NCBI GenBank assembly: GCA_015178975.1
Contig: WHVD01000143.1
Coordinates: forward strand, 62,001-126,000
DNA length: 64,000 nucleotides
Origin: Hysterangium stoloniferum
Lineage: Eukaryota; Basidiomycota; Agaricomycetes; Hysterangiales; Hysterangiaceae
Reading direction: 5' to 3'
This document shows positions 46,504-58,772 of the stretch, one piece after another. Below the pieces are notes generated by a model that worked only from the letters and a program-made list of their open reading frames with translations, searched no databases and was not told the origin of the DNA. The position numbers were made by a program, and so were the translations under genes. How positions within the stretch are numbered: position 1 is the stretch's first letter; each line of letters opens with the position of its first letter.

Positions 46504-48052
46504 TGTGATTTCATTATCTGATTATGTCATTCATTGTCCCTTGTATTTGTGCGGGAGCATCGTGAATAAAATGAGTGGAGAACAAATCCCGAGACAATAT
46601 GATATTTTTCTTGTACCAAGCCTGAGACACTCCAGTAGGACGGCACATCTGAGTCTTCAACAATTCCATGACCAAGCAGTGAGGCATTTACCAGCTTTAG
46701 TTTAACTTCTTCAATTATATGTATGTCAAAGATTTTTAAGCGAGAGGTTTCCTCGAGTGGCCACATACATAAGTAGGTGACATTGCCAATACAGCCCCAC
46801 GATCCATTGTGGTTAGTTCGTGTCGTTATATCTTGTCGCACCAGTTATACAATTTGATAATAGCGAGGCGTTTAGAGTCTTCTTCAAAGAGGTTGAGATG
46901 GCTCAAAGAAAGGCATGCAAAGTAGAATCCCATATGCAACATATATGATTACTATTTTTATTATTGAAGAGCAAGAGCGGTAGGAAATACCAACAGCAAA
47001 AGGGTACCGATGTAATCTTGGTGGTACCTTCCTCAAACCTGGAAAAGCCCTTGTTCCAAAAATTTTTAGGATGGCTTATTTTATATAAACTCCGCCAATC
47101 ACTCATTGAATCCTTAACCGGTTTAAAGTCTGGTCAAGGATCTAACATGTGATTGGCGGCTTTAGAATCCAACGAACTTTGATCCTTAAAAGATCCATAA
47201 CCGAGTTAAAATCGGTTAAGAATCTAACATGTGAGTGCAGGGTTTAGAATCCACTGAACTTTAGGATCCTCAAAAGATCCCTAACCAATTTTAACTCATA
47301 AGAATTCAATGGATAATTATTGGGGTTCATATAAAATAAGGCTCTACTAAGGATCCTAAATTTTTTTGGAGAGGGGGCTATCCCAGTGTCTTGATGATTG
47401 GAGTTCATATAAAATAAGGCTCTACTAAGGATCCTGAAATTGTTTGGAGAAGGGGTTATCCCAGTGTATCCTTTTGACTATCACTTGGACCAGCAATAAA
47501 TCCCACAACGTTTACTGGAAATTTTGTATTTTCTTCACACCAAAAAATAGAGCAAATGAGAATTTTAATTCCACTTTTAACATACAAGCTATCAATGGAA
47601 AAGAGAAAAGAAATCCATCAGACTTGCAAAGCACCCGTTGGCCAACCCGTTCCGCTTCCCAAAGGGCAACAGTCAGGGTAGCCCACGTCCTCGAGCCTCT
47701 AAAAGAGGCATGTTCTCGGTATGACGGGGCAGTGCGAACTGTCATCTACTGGATTTAAAGGATGTGGCATGTGTAAACATGCGAGACTCGAGTTAGTTTC
47801 TATAGAATAGATCCTAGCTGAGTATGTTCTGGGGAAACAAGCGCTGTGCCCATTCCACTTTATATACCTCTCGGGAGTTGCCGGTCACCGCGCACAGATC
47901 ATCCCATTGACGCCCATTATGGAGGTCAGGTGACAAGTCATATGATCTAAACTCATACAGACGTTCCGAACATTCCTATCTCGAGTATTTCAAGTCCTTC
48001 TACTCCACCTAATCCCCCCCACCCACTGCTTCAACAACGATGAAATTTCCCC
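46504..48052. other. intergenic with short direct repeats
   Basis: No recognised gene. Open stretches at 46527-46841 (minus) and 47444-47758 (plus) lack known domains. It holds the two repeat pairs described separately. Confidence 0.45.
47134..47470. repeat. two adjacent short tandem repeat pairs
   Basis: Pair A is at about 47134-47195 and 47218-47280 and shares ATCTAACATGTGA, TTTAGAATCCA, GAACTTT and AAAAGATCC (period about 83 bp). It includes a small hairpin TAACCGAGTTAAAATCGGTTA. Pair B is at about 47324-47390 and 47402-47467 and shares GTTCATATAAAATAAGG, CTCTACTAAGGATCCT and TATCCCAGTGT (period about 78 bp). It is probably the remains of a non-coding element. Confidence 0.75.
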
Positions 48053-48896
48053 TTACGACTCTCCCGCTGCTGCAAGATCTGCAGGGTTTGTGCTCACAGT
48101 CATGAAATTTCCAGCAAGTGGCGGTCCTAAATGGAATTCTTCCGCAAATGCTGAAATATTGAATCCCGAAATACTTTGAGAGATGTTTGTAGGGAAGTCC
48201 ACAGATTGGCGGAATATTAACCAGGTGTATCTACAATCATACAAGTTAATTAGAAGGCTATATTTACTGGCAAAAGTCTCGCCTGTGAGCATCAGAGGTG
48301 TTGGGTGGGGTTGGCTGATGATATTCCGTGAGTGCTGGGGTATTGTTCACCAGGACTGCTCCGATTCCAACTTGGTGCTCAAGTTTGAAATCGCCCCCTA
48401 AGAAATGCCTAATTTGTGAGCTGGTAGGGTTTTGCGGAGTCGGCGCATCTGGATCCACTGCAGAGTATAGATCGGAATTAATGATACGTCATTTCACTTT
48501 CATAAGATATACTGCAAACTAACCCATGGCGACAACAAACGTCTCCTTCAATAGTTTCGAATCCACAAACGGAATGGACCAAGTCGGACTGTTTAATGTT
48601 TCTTTATGACAGTAAGAATGGTGCATAGACAATATATTTCTTTACGTACGGGGTCTGGTGAAATTCTTCCCCGGAGGATCAACAGCCTTCTTTTCCTCAG
48701 TGTCGGGGAGGGTGTAAGTAACATCCAACACTAATTTGGGATGGAATGAGGAGAGAACGTCAGGGACTAAACCGGCTTGAATAAATGCTTTTCTCTGTGA
48801 GGCAGGTGTCTGGACCTTGGTTGTCCGAGCGAACACCACACAGAGCAGTGAGAGAAGGATCGCCACTGTGTGCATGATAATACTGCTATGCTGCAC
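48053..48896 (-). CDS. secreted phosphatidylethanolamine-binding protein (PEBP) family member
   Basis: The start MQHSSIIMHTVAILLSLLCVVFA is a clear signal peptide, so the protein should enter the secretory pathway. The PEBP core follows: AGLVPDVLSSFHPKLVLDVTY, TLNSPTWSIPFVDSKLLKETFVVAMVDPDAPTPQNPT, SQIRHFLGGDF, LVNNTPALTEYHQPTPPNTSDAHR, YTWLIFRQ and the tail ISGFNISAFAEEFHLGPPLAGNFMTV. DPDAPTP and a C-terminal FHLGPPLAGNFM are family hallmarks. Introns are at about 48597-48649, in ATGG|GTTAGT, and at 48231-48282, where the donor reads GC rather than GT. It is about 200 residues, and all exons are open. Fungal PEBPs of this type resemble carboxypeptidase Y inhibitor Tfs1, but the secreted form has no fixed role. 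Confidence 0.85.
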
Positions 48897-50434
48897 TATG
48901 GTGCAATAGACTAGACCTTATGATGCTTGACTTTACTACATATAGGATCTCCCTGTAACTAAGTTACTAAATACTAGAGGCCCCACTTTCAGGTGGCCAT
49001 GGGTAAAAAATGACTTCACACAGGAAGTACCATATGTCCCAACCTCGGCCCGTTTTGACAGTGTGAATCCCCGTCTATAGCAGACAAATCCGTACTAACC
49101 AGACTCTAGAACCCAGTATTTGACTTATTATATACAATGTACGGTCCCACAAAGTGTACGCGCTTCAATATTGTATATAATTGGATATCTTTCTGGTTTC
49201 CGGGTATGCAGTGGCATTTTTATCGACACATTTGGATATAAGGATTGGGTTTCAATGACTGTCAAATGAAAGGCTGCTGTCTAATGCAGCCTTACATTGG
49301 CACCGGTCCAGACGTTGATAGGACCAAACTGTATTCCTCGAGAACGGTGAGTACGATATACGATGATGACACGGTAAGTAAAAACGATCTATCTAAAATA
49401 GTACTATGCGCATCTGTGGTGATGTAATCGGCATGTCGTAAGCCACCAGGCTTACATGAAAACCTCAATGCAACTGGGCATTCTCAACAGTCATTTGATT
49501 CAATGGTCAATAATTCCCAGCCGACTCTCTCATGGCCAGTAAGCACACACTTATCTCAGAAGTATTAGTTATACCGACGGAAGCTTTACATAAAATCGCA
49601 TGGTCTATGCGCCATTCGGAAATCAAATCGGTCATATGAGGGAGTGTACGTGCGAAATGAGAAGGTAGAGTGGATCATCTATTCAATTAAAAATGCCCCG
49701 GTCGCAATATAGCTGCCGAGTTATGCTTCTTCTACATACTCCATGTATTGACTATCATGAAATGTTCCGTAGGAGCCGGTCGAGATCAGCGCATTGTGAC
49801 GTTTCTGCCGGGAGATTTCCTCTTTCATCTGTCCAAACCTCCAATGGTATACGTCATGTCCAGAAAAAGCACCGGGATATAAGGGTAGTGCCTCTAGTAC
49901 CAGACCAGACCGATGAAAAATTCTTTCCGTACGGAATGTGTTGTGTCTATTTTACCAAGCAGACCACGGAGAGGCACAACAGAGGGCCGAAGAGAGCTGT
50001 TGAGCATATGATGAATAACTTATAATTTGAATCTCAAAAATGCGGGTCTCTGAGCAGGAGGTACACAACTATATCTCTCGTTGTGCATTGGTCTTCATAA
50101 AATGCGAAAGTTTACGTCCAAAGTGAGCCCAATAGGAGTATTCTTGAATGGGAACTATACCACTAACAGTGGTACTTATCCGCCGACTGGAGATATTTGT
50201 GTCGAAGGCTTCAAACAGACAGGCGTAAACCTGTAGTATCCGAGTCTGTCTCGCTCAAGGGGGCAAAACAGACCAACGCAATGGCTCTGAAAACGGAGAG
50301 AACATAAAACTGTTGCTGTTTTATTAGAAGCTTATGCGAGCGTAGACAAGGTGTCGCTATTGTTTTATGTGCACGTTGCCATGGGCTGTGCCACCAGAGA
50401 ATGATGGTACAATTGAATAAATAAAGTAGCTTAC
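48897..50434. other. gene-poor region, no recognised gene
   Basis: AT-rich sequence beyond the PEBP gene. Open stretches at 49245-49427 and 49693-50025 (plus) show no family resemblance or splice pattern. It includes the PEBP promoter. Confidence 0.45.
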
Positions 50435-50633
50435 CATCAGGAAAGTGGGAAGATCAGTAAGTATGCCGTCTATATTGTCTAGAGCCATCTAGGAGAGCTA
50501 GCTAGCTCGGCTAGACTCGGCTAGACACACTACTTTCGCGAGATCCCTATTTACTAGTATAAAAGCTTACTATAGATCTAGGGAGTCTACATAATGGGTG
50601 TAGACATTCCCAAATCCCTGATGACCGATCATG
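50435..50633. mobile_element. short MITE, copy 1 (199 bp)
   Basis: Ends are CATCAGGAAAGTGGGAAGAT and, inverted, CATCAGGGATTTGGGAATGT. These are imperfect inverted repeats flanked by the dinucleotide AC on both sides (50433-50434 and 50634-50635). A second copy lies at 60991-61186 with closely similar internal sequence (GCCGTCTATATTGTCTAGAG, CACTACTTTCGCGAGATCCC, GGGTGTAGACATTCCC). It has no coding capacity. Confidence 0.85.
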
Positions 50634-50635
50634 TA

Positions 50636-53600
50636 ACTACTCGTCCGTTTGCCTCCTCTTACGAGCTACAGAGGTCAAACAGAATATATCTTGCCTTGAA
50701 ACTTATTGTAGGACGACCTTCTGGTTGGAATGCGCTTATGCACGGCAGCTAAGCTACCAGTGTGGGACCTGGGGCAGGGGCTGCCTTACGGAAGTCTCCA
50801 TTGATAATGCCCATTGGGAAGAACCAGGGCCCGCCTCTCGTAGCGATTTTTGTTTCTTGTCAGTACGCCCACCCTATGAATCTCAACATAGTTATCTATA
50901 TATGTTTTTCACTTCACAATATGTGATTTCATGTGCCTTCCTACTCCTGGCGATATCTTTCCTCGCATCTGATTCTCCATATTAGGTGTGCGCCTTCTGA
51001 CATAATGGTTGTAAATAAAAGCTTCGCGCCTGCGTCTGGTTTGTCTCTAGTCCGCCTGGTCCTCATCCGGAAGTGTGCACTGCCCAGAAGTTACCGGATC
51101 TTATCCATACTTTATCCATGAGCTTCTACGTTGTGTCTTAGCCGGGGAATTTTCAGAAACAAATTTACCAATAGTATTAGTGTACTAGTAAGTCCGTGGA
51201 TGAAATGGCCAAGAGCACCCCAGATAGGTGGCCAAGGCCAAGCCTGGCTTCTACAAGCTGGTTCTGGATGATTCCGTGGCACGAGATTTATCAGCGCGGC
51301 GCCAGCGAGGCAATGAACTCTGTCGAGGTGGGATAGACGACTAGGAACAAGAGCAAAATGAAAATTTGAAGCATAAGTAACATCATGATGTGAGTTGGCA
51401 ATTGCCGTGTCAATGAACTGCCTGAACTCTCGAACTAACCTAAGTTCAATAAACTCCCGTGTCCGGGTGGTTTCCTTGGTTGACAGCCCCAAACGTCAAC
51501 CCTCCATTCTGCTCGGTCGTTATTATGCATTTTGAGTGGGACGAACTGTGTATTCCATCACCAATGATGATGTCATTAGGTTTCCTCCCAACCATATAAT
51601 CTAGCTCCAATTTTCAAGTTTTTAGGAGTTAAAAATCGAGACATCCGTTGAGTACGGTTATTGAGCCTCCCCTACGAAATATTGGACAAAACCTTGACCC
51701 GTAAGGAGGCTCAGATGGTCTAATTTTTGCTCGGGATGAGTTTGTGGCTGTGCGTCCTCCCTGGCTTTTGCCGTCGAGTATTTCAATTATGGGCGACGAA
51801 GAGGTGTGCTTTGCTGTGATTTCGAACATAGCTAGGCAGGTGAAGGAGCTTTGATTGATGCGCTCGTCGGCCATGCCCGATCCGATATAAGTCGATTTGC
51901 TCCCTCACCTGTTGGTTCATAATACCCAAATTCTTACCTCTCTCACTCATCTTTACAAATAGTATCGATATTGCCCCTGCACACCCGCATTAAGCATGCT
52001 AGCCTCAGGAATCGGCTGGCAAGGGCTCAGAGTCTGCCGGTGTTTCCGGCTTGCAGTCCGTCACTTACCATCTGGTGGGCGTGATAACGGTACCTGACAA
52101 GACTGTGCAGGTAATGTTGACAAACAACGTGGCCATGCGGGATAATGCAAACATAAGCCAATACCAAGCCATTTTCCGCTTGGCTTCTTAGATGAGACAT
52201 ATGTCTGCTACTCACATGGGCGTACCGGTTTTTCTTTCTTTCTTTCAATTCACATTTTCGATCCATTTCGAATGTTGCAAGGTTCACAAAAAGGTCTAAC
52301 TTCGAATGGCGCCGTTCGGCGGCTTTGGTCTTGCGATAGGGCCGGAAGCTCTCTGCTGCCAAGGACTGATGATGTATCCACAAACTTTAATTTTCGGATT
52401 TACACAGGGATGATACTTTATTCGATTATCCGAATCATCCGATGTGGCTTGCTTTGCCCAGACAACCTAAGGATAGTATGTATTGAGAATCGTGATGTCT
52501 ACCCGTTCCATATCAACGTTCACCTACTTTTCTGGCATGTCTCTTGCTAGAGGTCTTCCATTAGTATTTGAAGGTAATGTTAAGCTTGATTTGCGCTTAG
52601 AGATGCTATATTGAAATATCCGTTGGTAGGATCGCCCTCGTGTTGCTCTGCACCCAAGATCATCTCACGTCAGTCTGTGATAATTTCGGATGTTCCACCG
52701 GAAGTGAGTCGTCTGCAGACTTCCAGTGTTGTTCTCGATGATGCCCATCGTTCTCTACACCTCACTCCAGTGTACAACCGACTGCCAGCAATTTAACAAT
52801 GTCACAAATGTAACGATTCTATCACTTCGCAGTTAATTATCTCATATCTGGTGATAGACTTGCATAGTTAACAGGAATGTCACCTGTCTGTGCAGCGACT
52901 CAGCTGTTGACTCCGTCTTCACTTGCTTGAATTGCATGGTTGTTTTGCCTAATAACCCGTCTGGTTTTAGAGACCAAGAGCAACAGCGGCTGGATGGTGT
53001 GTACTTTCTAGTGACACAACAGTTGGGGTAAAAAGTTCCATCTAGCTATTCTATCATCCTGTCAAAGTGCTGGTCTTCCCGTCAACAAAACTGTACAGGT
53101 ACTGTTACTATCATGGGCACATCACATCCTACCTCTTACAACATTATCAGTTACGTCCAAGTCCTACAAGCTCGGCAAGATCGTCCATTTCCCGTCTTAC
53201 TATGCTCCCTATCCTCTTCGGATTGCTCATTGGCCAACTACATATTTCGTGGTTAGTGCGTTCAGTCTTTGCATCACTTTCATCGTCATTGAGATTATTG
53301 ATATTCAGCCCTCAGCTGACCGCCCACTGTTAGATGTACACGTTTCTATCCAATCTATTCACAGAACCATGCTTCATTTTGTGACAAACATTTCTTACTG
53401 TCCCATATGGGTTGACAAATTGATTGACCTTGGCAATTTCCCTTCGGCATGACTTCCCGCGGGATACGGACCTGATGGTTGGCTAGACCAAGTTACACCA
53501 AGGGGCGTGTATTGGTAAAACTGACGTTCGACAGTCTAGACTTCGCGGCTTAGAAGAGATTGGAACAGTCAAATATGGAATTTGGTTCTTTCACTTTAGT

Positions 53601-54459
53601 AAATTAGGTCATTGCCGTCATTTGGGGGAGAAATGTATTCTGCTGGGTGTGCGCCTTGCTATTAAATATTCCCTAAAAGCATAGAATTCGTTGAGCCTCA
53701 ATCACTTAGCTAATAACCTGGCGACCATATGGCACATTTTAGCAATTCCCTTGGACCCTTGATCATTAGCACGTTGCCACTGGCAGCTTTAAATGCATCG
53801 CCTCCCTCCATACGCATCGCTTTCCACCCATTATTGAGGGGTTACTTTTGGGATCTATCACAGCATCTTACTAATCGATCTATGATCGCGATGTCTGATT
53901 TCCTTGGGCCCACGGGGCACCACTTTACAATGGAAATCGATTGCAACAAACGACAGCATACTAGGTACAGTACGAAAAGTGCTTGAGCGGAGATCCCACA
54001 GGTTATGAATTATTCTAAGTCGCGGTCGGTAATTGATGAAGCGATGAATCATTGTAGACATCGATAGAATGTATTCTTGATGCAACCCCCACGACAACTG
54101 CTACGCCAGAAGATACGCGGCAGGCCCCACACTGTAGTAAACACAACGATTCTAGAAGGATGGTAATAACCTGATTGCCCGAATGTCCCTCACTATGATA
54201 CGTCATCGACAGATGCCAGCAGTGCCACTCTGTAAAATAGTTAGGATGTTAATTATCTCGAAGCCGTATAGACAATCTCTCTTAAGGCCCAAGGCACCGA
54301 GAGCAACGCCTACACCAGCCTAACCGGGGAGGAGTGATGATGACCCACAAACAGTGCACAAATAAACACACCACTTGAGCTTTTTTGATCTGACTGAATC
54401 TTACGTGTAAGTACTCAGGTTAGAAATGACTCTGACAGCGGTAAGAAGAGAGGGAGCGA
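50636..54459. other. gene-poor region, no recognised gene
   Basis: Nearly 4 kb without a protein I recognise. The longer open stretches (50725-50985 plus, 51112-51492 minus, 51629-51874 minus, 52027-52383 minus, 53067-53333 plus, 53729-53986 plus) lack known motifs and convincing introns. Probably decayed sequence between the PEBP gene and the P450 array. Confidence 0.45.
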
Positions 54460-54464
54460 TTTAT

Positions 54465-54597
54465 GTCCTCAGGCTTCACTGGACATATCATTCAGGCGCG
54501 TGAATCGCGAACGATCCTCGACAGTCGGCAGCCGGTCCCCAAGCAAGCTATTGAATTCCACCTGAGCCTTTTCTTGACGTCCACGGCCCACTGAAAA
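54465..54597 (-). pseudogene. cytochrome P450 exon relic
   Basis: On the minus strand, after a TTTTTCAG acceptor-like sequence, a short stretch reads EKAQVEFNSLLGDRLPTVEDRSRFTRLND. It aligns with KARDEVDSVVGDRLPTMADRRDMPYLNAF of the neighbouring P450 genes, the segment just after the I helix. A stop follows shortly. No other P450 parts were found within 500 bp, so it is an isolated old relic and an outlier of the tandem array. Confidence 0.6.
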
Positions 54598-55290
54598 ACA
54601 AAGCCGATCAACCTTTGAAGGCTCTACTAATAGTAAGAAGTAGTTTCTGTCATGTCTCTATCCTCTTCCCATAAAACATACACACTGTTCCTGCCCCTGG
54701 AGCACAAGCGACCCCTTCCCTCCCCCTTATCTCACTAATGAACTCTTCGTCTACCTTCGAGTGATTTTGACGGATTTTCGTTAGTTATGACGCACAACAG
54801 CATCATCGAAGGTCTCGCTAATTTCGTAGTGCTGTAAGCAATCGCAGAGCGTATATAAGGCATTTAGATAGAAGTAAGAAGTAATGGAGAGTGGCCTACT
54901 TCGGCCATCTTTACAGACATGACGGTTGCAACAACCACTCCCATGTTGGGTTTCCTCAATATCTATGTCCTCCTTTCAAAACCCGCACCAGGAACTCATT
55001 CGGGAACTTGGTTACATGTAATATAATTTAGGGAACCTGTCACCTCGTGCAGAATAACCGACTCAACGGCACCAGGTCGACGAAAAATGCGCCGGGAACA
55101 GTGGCCGCACTTGTGCCTTCCGAGTTAAGGTTACACACGCGGTCTAATATATCGTGGACTTTAAGGTTCATCCAATCTAGGACATAAGTTAAACCAGTAT
55201 TTCGCTAAATTAGGAGCAAACGCTGGTGGAATTCTTCGATAAAATATCTGCCAGTGGTATTTTCTGATCTGTTTACATGACTTATACTGA
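54598..55290. other. no recognised gene
   Basis: Sequence between the P450 relic and the first tandem unit. No domain, repeat or RNA gene was recognised. Confidence 0.4.
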
Positions 55291-56155
55291 GTGATTTCCT
55301 TTGAAACATAGAGGAAAGAGCTGATAATGCATTCCCCGACATCTTCGTCATAAAGGATAAACGTTCTTCTAGGCACAGAGTCTACTCGCATATTTACATC
55401 ATGTGGGAGAGCTGTCGATCTGCATGTAGTGCGGAGCGTTTATAATGTTGAATAAGTCTTTCACTGCATTCTCAGAAAATATTATAGAGTTCCCTAAGAC
55501 TTTGACATAGACTATGTCTCCTTCTCATTTTTTCAAGGAAGTCATTTTAAAAAGAGTATTTTCCATCGTTGGTTGTATCCTGATCCACGATGCGTCAGAA
55601 TATTAGCGACATTGCCAAAGGTGAATATGAGACTCCAGACTTGAACTCAATTGTTGTCATATGGTGCTTTGGTCGGAAGCTACAGCATGAGAATCACTGC
55701 GTCGAAGGAGGGACAGTTGTTAAGTACATGCTCGGTGTCAAATACTTGTAGTCCCCGCTGATTTATGTAAGCTTTTCATTCTTTGTCATTGTAAGAAGTG
55801 TGATGTGCGTCCCAGTGTATCCCAAGATTCAATTGGACATACTGTGATGGGACTTGTCATTTATATTATCTGCATGATTGGTATTGAATCTCTTGTGTTC
55901 GGTCTCCAACCATGGTGGGGTTCAGTTGCACTGCGTTGTATACCTGGTACCTGGTACACAAGTGAGGACACTCGCTTAATTTGATAATGCCCTTAAAGCT
56001 ATCATCACACTCAGAACATATACATAAGAAAACCTTGTTCAGTTTTTCAAGGTGAGTTTTTCAGTCCCAGATCGGGGTTTGATACTACATTTGAAAGGAA
56101 CAGTTTCCCTACAAAGAAATGAGGAAGGAAGGAACAACAGAAAATGAGCATAAAC

Positions 56156-57259
56156 TTACACGAAGGCACTGCGCGTGTACGTTCCCGGGATAGGAATATC
56201 CTTTCCGTCTGCATCCTTTGCAGGAGTAATGTCAAAAGTCTTAACAATATACGCGGCTACGATAAACAGTTGTTGCTGGTCTGCGAATAGATTCCGATTG
56301 TCAGCAAAAAAGAGTTACTGTCAGGCCTGTCTACATACCTACGACCGAACCATCACTGTTCCATAGGCAACGACTCATTGCGCTCTAGAAAAAGTTCGGG
56401 ATCGAATGTCTCTGGATTCTTATAGACCGCTGGATCGTGTAGCATTGCCCTGCGTAAGATAATTGTGCGATCCCAATCATCATGAACTAACCAAGCATCC
56501 CCAACAGCAACACTGTCTTTGGGGAGATATAAATCACCTTATATATCATCTTTAACAGTAGCGTGGGCAATACCAAGGGTAAAGTCGGGCGCCATCGCGT
56601 ACTAATTCTCTGAAGCAAAATAGATACTTTCGGGGTGGTCGGAACAGCTTACAGCAACTGACCTAGCAGCATTTTGTTGCACGGCATGGTAATCGGCCAC
56701 AGCATTGGCATTAACATACTGATGTAAGGTCTTCCGGTGCCATCTCCACCAATCTCCATAGCGCATAAAGCCAATATTGAAATCCCAGCCCATCCTACTG
56801 AAGTTATCAACATCTTTTAGACTTAAAGTACGTTGACGCGCACAGGTTTGACATCATGGAAGGAAAACGATCAGAATATATCTTGGACCGCTTATCAAAT
56901 AGCTGGTGGGCGATCGCAGAAAAAGATACGAATATTATACGTGTTCCCAAAAGATCGACAGACATCATGTCGCCTACAGTGCTTAGGCAGCATCTCAACA
57001 TGGATGAATCGGACTCGTACTATACTGTTGTCGCCACTCGTCCATGACTTGTCGATCGTGCAGTTTAAAAATGTTTCCTATATTGCCCATGACAGGTAAA
57101 CCTGGATGGCCTGACCACATCTCAGTGAGTTGCTTCGCAATGGTGGCGAGGCCGCACCAGCAGGAACCACATTCTTCTGATTAACCAAGTAACTGACGAG
57201 GCAGAGACAATACTAATAACGAGCGATATGTCGTAGATAATATTTCCAGTCGTCAGCAT
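56156..57259 (-). pseudogene. cytochrome P450, copy A, deleted
   Basis: Same gene as copy B but broken by deletions. It keeps the start MLTTGNIIYDISLVIS, DMMSVDLLGTRIIFVSFSAIAHQLFDKRSKIYSDRF and MGWDFNIGFMRYGDWWRWHRKTLHQYV. About 865 bp between the C-helix exon and the region after the ExxR helix are missing; the junction is at about 56597, where CGTACTAATTCTC follows GGCGCCATCG directly. Roughly 20 bp covering the proline-rich hinge are missing near 57110, and about 22 bp covering the heme-ligand Cys-Pro-Gly are missing near 56278. It cannot bind heme. Confidence 0.88.
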
Positions 57260-58122
57260 CTCGAAAGTATAGGTTTGAAGTGGGGAAAACGTCGGTATCC
57301 ATGTTATACGTATAGCTAATTCGAAAAGGTTTGGCGTGGGTTTCCTCGCATGGACGTATGTCTGGCACATCATCGGATTGGATTGAGTGATTTGACATCC
57401 TTCGGGCCACAAGCGGATACCACAATTTCCCAGAAATCATACCCAAGACTATCTCCCGTGCATCTCCCTTTTCTTGCCAAGCTTGGTACCACGCTAACCC
57501 ATTATTAGCGGCCGTTGCTGCAATCTCCAGCCTCACTTTTCACAGGGCCTGACTTTTGAAAAACTTCTGAAGGTTGGGAAATGGGAGAACAGCAGCTCTG
57601 CTGTATATGCGTGGGAAGACTCGTCGTTCAGAAGGGGTAGGCCCTTAGCTTGTGCACAGTTCTTTCTTCTCACAATCTATATTACATGGTTTACCCGAAA
57701 ACCTTGTCCAATTTTTTTTTTCTGTAAAATAAGCGACCACCTGTATGACTTTGTTTGAAATCATCTACGTGAAAGCAGTCACTACTCTGTGCATATCCTG
57801 TCCTAAATCCATTATGCCACTGCTCCTCCATATGCCCGGTCAGAAGAATCATCTTCTCGTAGTGAGACTTAGGATACTTCAAACAAAGTACCACTCATGG
57901 GCTCTTCAGCATCCTCTCATAAGATATGAAAGCAATATTTATGTAATTCTTTAAAAAGAAGAAGAACCTGATAATACATCCCGGTGACATCTTCGTCATA
58001 AAGGGTAAATGTCCTTCTGTCAATAGACACAGAGTAAGTCACTCACCGCAATTTCAAAACTGCAAATATTATAGAGTTGCCTAAGACTTTAACGTCGACT
58101 GTACCAGGAAGTCATTTTAAGA

Positions 58123-58153
58123 AGAATCCCCCCCCCCTTGCCCCCCCCCCAAT
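58123..58153. repeat. poly-C tract in unit 2, matched at about 61877-61899 in unit 3
   Basis: Two C-runs of about ten bases, separated by TTG, lie between AAGAAT and AATCGA. In unit 3 the runs have different lengths (about 13 and 7). No equivalent exists in unit 1, which reads AAAGAGTATTTTCCATCG there. Run-length slippage after the duplication is the simple explanation. Confidence 0.8.
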
Positions 58154-58772
58154 CGACGGTATCCTGATCACCGCGCATCAGCATCTTAGCAACATTTTGA
58201 CAGTAAATTCAAGACTCCAGACGGCAAACCTGATACCGTTTGTTGGTGTGTGTTGGTGCTCTGTTCAGAAGCTACAGTCATGGAAATCATTACACCATCG
58301 AAGGAGGGACGAATTATTATTGGTGTGATATATGCCCCTCCGAGTCGGTGTCAATACCTGTGTTAATTAACCACTTTCGCTGTCCCCTGATTCAAGCTCT
58401 TCACGCCTTGTCATTGTAAAAACGTGACGCTGCGTCCCGGTGTATACCAAGACTCAATTGGACATAGTTGTGATAGGACTTGCCATTTATGTTATCCCTG
58501 CATGGTTGAATCTCTTGTGTTAGATCTCCAACTATGGAGTTTCAATTATACTGCGCTGTATACCTGATACCCGCTACACGAGTGAGAACGGTCGCATAAT
58601 TTGATAATGCTTTTAAGCTACTGTCATACCCAAAACATATACATAAGAAAACTTCAGTTTTTCAAGATGAGTTTCTCAGCCCCAGATCGTGGTTTGATGC
58701 TGCATTTGAAAGAATCAGGTACCCTATAAAGAAATAAATAAGGAAAGAATGAACAACAGAAAGAGTATGAAT

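Noticed and set aside
51112-51492. 126-codon minus-strand open frame
   Set aside because: No recognisable domain, no promoter or intron context and composition like the surrounding non-coding DNA.
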